Origin: an uncultured Dialister sp.
GTDB lineage: Bacteria; Bacillota; Negativicutes; Veillonellales; Dialisteraceae
Direction: 5' to 3'
Length of the DNA: 25,173 nucleotides
Assembly: GCA_900543165.1 (NCBI GenBank)
Contig: UQQQ01000031.1
Location: forward strand, 1-25,173
In this document: one piece after another, positions 22,606 to 25,173 of the stretch
Numbering within the stretch: position 1 is the first letter of the stretch
Layout of the letters: every line of letters starts with the position of its first letter
Program-made: the position numbers and the translations under genes
The notes under the pieces: generated by a model
What the model was told of the DNA's origin: nothing
What the model saw: the letters and a program-made list of their open reading frames with translations, nothing else
Database searches by the model: none

Positions 22606-23076
22606 ATGCGAGATACATCATTGGTTTTCCCCGTCGCACCTGACGGCCGCATCCTGCTGGGGCGGAAACGACGCGGCATGGGCTACGGCAAATGGAACGG
22701 CTTCGGCGGAAAGATAGAAGTCGGCGAGACCATGCGAGAGTGCGCCGCCCGCGAGCTCTTTGAAGAGTGCGGTCTCACGGCCAAGCCGGAACGACTTACG
22801 ATGGTGGGAGATCTCTATTTCCACCAGCCATCCGATACCACATGGTCGCACGCAGGGATCATCTACTTCGCGCAGGACTGGAGCGGGACGCCGCATCTTT
22901 CGGATGAAATGGAGCCGAAGTGGTTTCATCCGAAGGATTTTCCCTACGAAGATATGTGGATGGCCGACCGCATCTGGCTCCCGATGATCCTCTCCGGCAA
23001 GAGAATCCGCGGTACGGTCTACTTTGCAGAAGACGGGGATACCGTTTATGATTACGAATTCGAAGAAATGAAATAA
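22606..23076 (+). CDS. Nudix hydrolase, MTH1-like (oxidised purine nucleotide sanitising)
   Basis: A 156-aa protein with a perfect Nudix box at 35-57 (G35-x5-E41-x7-R49-E50-x2-E53-E54-x-G56). The surrounding blocks (KWNGFGGKIE, a GTP...SDEM.P.WF stretch, PYEDMW and a closing DTVYDYEF) resemble human MTH1/NUDT1 more than E. coli MutT, judged from memory of that sequence. MTH1 hydrolyses 8-oxo-dGTP and 2-OH-dATP. GAGG lies about 8 bases before the ATG. mutY follows after a terminator, which places two oxidised-guanine defence genes side by side. Confidence 0.9.
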   Translation: MRDTSLVFPVAPDGRILLGRKRRGMGYGKWNGFGGKIEVGETMRECAARELFEECGLTAKPERLTMVGDLYFHQPSDTTWSHAGIIYFAQDWSGTPHLSDEMEPKWFHPKDFPYEDMWMADRIWLPMILSGKRIRGTVYFAEDGDTVYDYEFEEMK

Positions 23077-23113
23077 ACAGCGCGCAGAAATGAAGATTTC
23101 TGCGCTGTTTTTA
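23075..23113 (+). terminator. Terminator between the Nudix gene and mutY
   Basis: An 8-bp stem (23084-23091 with 23096-23103) stacked on a 6-bp stem (23076-23081 with 23104-23109), with a 2-nt bulge, a GAAG loop and a T run. It overlaps the stop codon of the Nudix gene. Confidence 0.82.
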
Positions 23114-23153
23114 TACGACGTGATGCGAAGAATAAATCAGGAAGGAGAAACCA

Positions 23154-24191
23154 TTGACATATACCGAATGGCCGGGCATTCTGTTGGCCTGGTTTGATCA
23201 GAACAAACGAGAACTTCCATGGAGAGAGACAAAGCCCAGAAATCCATATCATGTCTGGGTGTCCGAGATCATGCTCCAGCAGACGCGCACGGAAGCCGTG
23301 AAGCCCTATTTTACAAGCTGGATGGAGAGATTTCCCACCATCGAAGCCTTGGCGGAGGCGGACGAGGCAGATGTACTTCACCAGTGGCAGGGCCTCGGCT
23401 ACTACAGCCGCGCCAGAAATCTGCACAAAGCTGCTCTTCTCATGAAAGAAAGCTACGGGAGCGCCATGCCGCAAGGAAAAGAAGACATCAGAGCCCTTCC
23501 CGGGATCGGCGACTACACGGCTGGCGCCATCCTCTCCATGGCTTTTGGAAAAAAAGAAGCTGCCATCGACGGAAATGTCCTTCGCGTCTACGCCAGACTC
23601 TACGCCATCGAGGATGACATTTTAAAAACAGTGGGAAGAAAAAAGATCACACAGCTCGTTTGCGAAACCCTGCCTGATCGGGCAGGAGATTTCAATGAAG
23701 CCCTGATGGATCTCGGAGCGAATGTCTGTATTCCCAAGCATCCAAGATGCGATATTTGCCCGCTCTCAGCCTTCTGCGAAGCCTTTCATCAGGGAAGAAC
23801 CGAAGAGCTGCCGCATCGCACGAAGAAGAAACCGCAGCAGGAATTATGCGCCGCCTGCGCCATCTGCATCAAGAATGGCAAAGTACTTCTGCACAAGCGT
23901 CCACGGACAGGCATGCTCGCCTCCATGTGGGAATTTCCCATGACACTCGCGGACACGAGCGGAGAAAGCAGAAAGCTCCTCGAAAAAGAACTGCAAGGCA
24001 AAGCGGAGCAGGACCTTTGGCGCTACACACACATCTTTACCCACCGCATCTGGCATATGACCGCTTACGAAATGGGAAATATCATCGCTCCGGCGGGGGA
24101 ATACCAGTGGTTCAGCGCGGCAGAATACAAAGAAATTCCCCTCGCAGGACCTCATGCACGTCTGGCGGCTTTCGTAGAAAAACTACTCTGA
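23154..24191 (+). CDS. mutY: A/G-specific adenine DNA glycosylase
   Basis: A 345-aa base-excision enzyme removing adenine mispaired with 8-oxo-guanine. E38 (WVSEIMLQQT) and D139 (AIDGN) are the catalytic pair. The helix-hairpin-helix is LPGIGDYTAGAI (115-126). C192-x6-C199-x2-C202-x5-C208 binds the [4Fe-4S] cluster. The C-terminal part (about 230-345) is the MutT-like 8-oxo-guanine reader. The start must be TTG at 23154: AAGGAG lies 6 bases upstream, and the next in-frame ATG falls after the catalytic glutamate. The DUF1294 gene follows 11 bases later. Confidence 0.96.
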   Translation: MTYTEWPGILLAWFDQNKRELPWRETKPRNPYHVWVSEIMLQQTRTEAVKPYFTSWMERFPTIEALAEADEADVLHQWQGLGYYSRARNLHKAALLMKESYGSAMPQGKEDIRALPGIGDYTAGAILSMAFGKKEAAIDGNVLRVYARLYAIEDDILKTVGRKKITQLVCETLPDRAGDFNEALMDLGANVCIPKHPRCDICPLSAFCEAFHQGRTEELPHRTKKKPQQELCAACAICIKNGKVLLHKRPRTGMLASMWEFPMTLADTSGESRKLLEKELQGKAEQDLWRYTHIFTHRIWHMTAYEMGNIIAPAGEYQWFSAAEYKEIPLAGPHARLAAFVEKLL

Positions 24192-24202
24192 AAGGCTCCA
24201 GC

Positions 24203-24475
24203 ATGTCCGGTATGATTATTTTTGCTCTCTTCGTGATCCTCAATGGCATCACATGCATCCTCTATGGCATCGACAAGTGGAAAGCCATCCATGGCGCATG
24301 GCGCATCTCAGAAATAGCACTCCTCACATGGGCTGCCCTTGGAGGATCTCTGGGGGCTTTCCTTGGCATGCATTTTTTTCATCATAAGACCCGGCATAAG
24401 AAATTCCGTCTTCTCGTTCCGTTTTTTATGGTGATTCATCTTTCACTCATCGCGTGGCTTGCAGTAAATGCATAA
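24203..24475 (+). CDS. DUF1294 small membrane protein
   Basis: A 90-aa protein with about three hydrophobic segments (4-20, 36-54, 70-88). The family hallmark YGIDKWKA near the first loop and the GGSLGAFLGM-HxxxHKTRHKKF block in the middle identify DUF1294, whose function is not known. Homologues are often found as lone domains like this one or fused to cold-shock domains. The ATG at 24203 follows AAAGG by about 8 bases and lies 11 bases after mutY, so the two are probably co-transcribed. Confidence 0.9.
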   Translation: MSGMIIFALFVILNGITCILYGIDKWKAIHGAWRISEIALLTWAALGGSLGAFLGMHFFHHKTRHKKFRLLVPFFMVIHLSLIAWLAVNA

Positions 24476-24845
24476 GGGTTCAGGTTGATGGGTTCAAGGT
24501 TTTGGCGCGGCGCATCATAGGATAGAAGCGTTGCGAGTTTTGAAATGAGCGGTGCTCTCGGTATTGCATGCCATATGAAGAGCCCCTTGGAGAAGGGGCG
24601 CGCCAAAGGCGCAGGATAGATGTGCCTCGAAGAGGCACCCTTCTACGCAGCGGTCAGTATGCGAACTCTGCAAAGCGTTACTCCGTATCGTCATTGAAAG
24701 CGTTGCCGAGAAATCTTTGTCATTCGCAGTCTCACGGTCAATGATTGGAAATTCCAAACGGGAAACCTGCTATCCACTTACCTTCGGGCATCGCCCCATA
24801 TATATTGCAGCGAAGCTGCCACCACAACCCTGAACCCTGAACCCT
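24476..24845. repeat. Composite intergenic repeat before the rRNA leader
   Basis: No gene is seen. It contains a triple-hairpin block (24583-24588/24593-24598, 24600-24604/24608-24612, 24622-24628/24632-24638) nearly identical to 17674-17727. It also has a GCAGCGGTCAGTATGC string as at 17738, a TCGTCATTGAAAGCG...GAGAAATCTTTG block, AAACGGGAAACCTGC, GGGCATCGCCCCATATATATTG, GCAGCGAAGCTGC and ACAACCCTGAACCCTGAACC. Confidence 0.82.
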
Positions 24846-24879
24846 CTTCCCTTTTGAAAATGATCCGCGTAAAACACCC

Positions 24880-24908
24880 TTGACACAAAGGAGACAAACT
24901 GATACAAT
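24880..24908 (+). promoter_or_regulatory. rRNA operon promoter P1
   Basis: TTGACA (24880-24885), a 17-base spacer, TACAAT (24903-24908). It is the first of three promoters spaced about 90-120 bases apart. Confidence 0.88.
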
Positions 24909-24968
24909 AACACACGCTTAAGTCAAGAGCCGGTCAATCGAAGCCCGAAAGAGCGAAGGAAAAACCAG

Positions 24969-24997
24969 TTGACAGACAAAAGCAAATATGATATTAT
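24969..24997 (+). promoter_or_regulatory. rRNA operon promoter P2
   Basis: TTGACA (24969-24974), a 17-base spacer, TATTAT (24992-24997). The transcribed start carries TTAAGTCGCACGACAGAGCG, similar to the stretch after P3. Confidence 0.88.
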
Positions 24998-25085
24998 CTC
25001 TTAAGTCGCACGACAGAGCGGCAAACACAGACAGATCGAAAGCGCAAATGAAAACGAGATCTTAAAAAAAGATTTCAAAAATCAT

Positions 25086-25114
25086 TTGACAAACCTCTCT
25101 GAATGTGGTAAGAT
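25086..25114 (+). promoter_or_regulatory. rRNA operon promoter P3
   Basis: TTGACA (25086-25091), a 17-base spacer, TAAGAT (25109-25114), with GATAAT overlapping three bases later. It is followed by AAGTCGCTTGAAGAGCGATGG, which can form a small hairpin. Confidence 0.82.
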
Positions 25115-25136
25115 AATCAAGTCGCTTGAAGAGCGA

Positions 25137-25152
25137 TGGTTCTTTGAAAACT
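25137..25152 (+). promoter_or_regulatory. boxA-type antitermination site of an rRNA operon
   Basis: TGGTTCTTTGAAAACT matches the boxA/leader string found just before 16S genes in Firmicutes. With the triple promoter it indicates that a 16S rRNA gene begins shortly after the window ends. Confidence 0.82.
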
Positions 25153-25173
25153 GAACAGTACAGCGAACGAATC

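Noticed and set aside
1..25173. Insertion sequence or prophage
   Set aside because: No transposase, integrase or phage gene was found. The repeats lack coding capacity, so they are described as non-autonomous or spacer repeats only.
25137..25173. Start of the 16S rRNA gene
   Set aside because: Only the leader with boxA is inside the window; the typical 16S 5' string (AGAGTTTGATC) is not reached.

Overview
The window comes from a diderm Firmicute, most likely class Negativicutes (a Dialister/Megasphaera/Veillonella-type genome). The reasons are mixed. It has Firmicutes-style T-box leaders, a clostridial purE-C-F-M-N-H-D order and a PurF with iron-sulfur ligands, but also an OmpH/Skp-type periplasmic protein, which implies an outer membrane. 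The genus is an inference; no rRNA gene lies inside the window.

Layout. 1-2380: a universal stress protein on the minus strand, an unknown protein and a small nitroreductase. 2426-8864: a sulfur amino-acid region with three T-box leaders. T-box 1 precedes a 37-aa membrane protein. T-box 2 precedes a URO-D/MtaA-type methyltransferase plus a complete polar amino-acid ABC transporter. T-box 3 precedes a second copy of the 37-aa protein and a second solute-binding lipoprotein. In all three leaders the specifier reads TGC and the tRNA-end-binding sequence is UGGA, which fits tRNA-Cys (U73). I therefore read the region as a cysteine-starvation regulon for cystine/cysteine uptake. 9264-11887: an M20 metallopeptidase and a DusB-type tRNA dihydrouridine synthase. 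12184-20880: a purine operon (purE, purC, purF, purM, purN, purH, purD) behind a strong promoter and a roughly 290-nt leader that contains a terminator and a small ORF; it ends in a clear terminator. 21062-24475: the OmpH-like protein, an HD-domain protein, an MTH1-like Nudix hydrolase, MutY and a DUF1294 membrane protein. 24880-25173: three tandem consensus promoters and a boxA, which is the leader of an rRNA operon whose 16S gene should start just past the window.

Nearly every gap between genes, including gaps inside the purine operon, is filled by a mosaic of short repeats: CTAGTGACTAGGGATTAG-type strings, CCCTGAAC-type strings, GCGGCGAAGCCGC hairpins, TCGTCATT...GAGCGAAG...GAAATCTTTG blocks and a three-hairpin block. 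They often begin at or within a few bases of a stop codon and end just before the next ribosome binding site.

The points most worth attention are the duplicated, T-box-controlled 37-aa membrane protein, the three variant cysteine T-boxes, the unexplained leader of purE, and the composite intergenic repeats with base-paired, partly co-varying structure.
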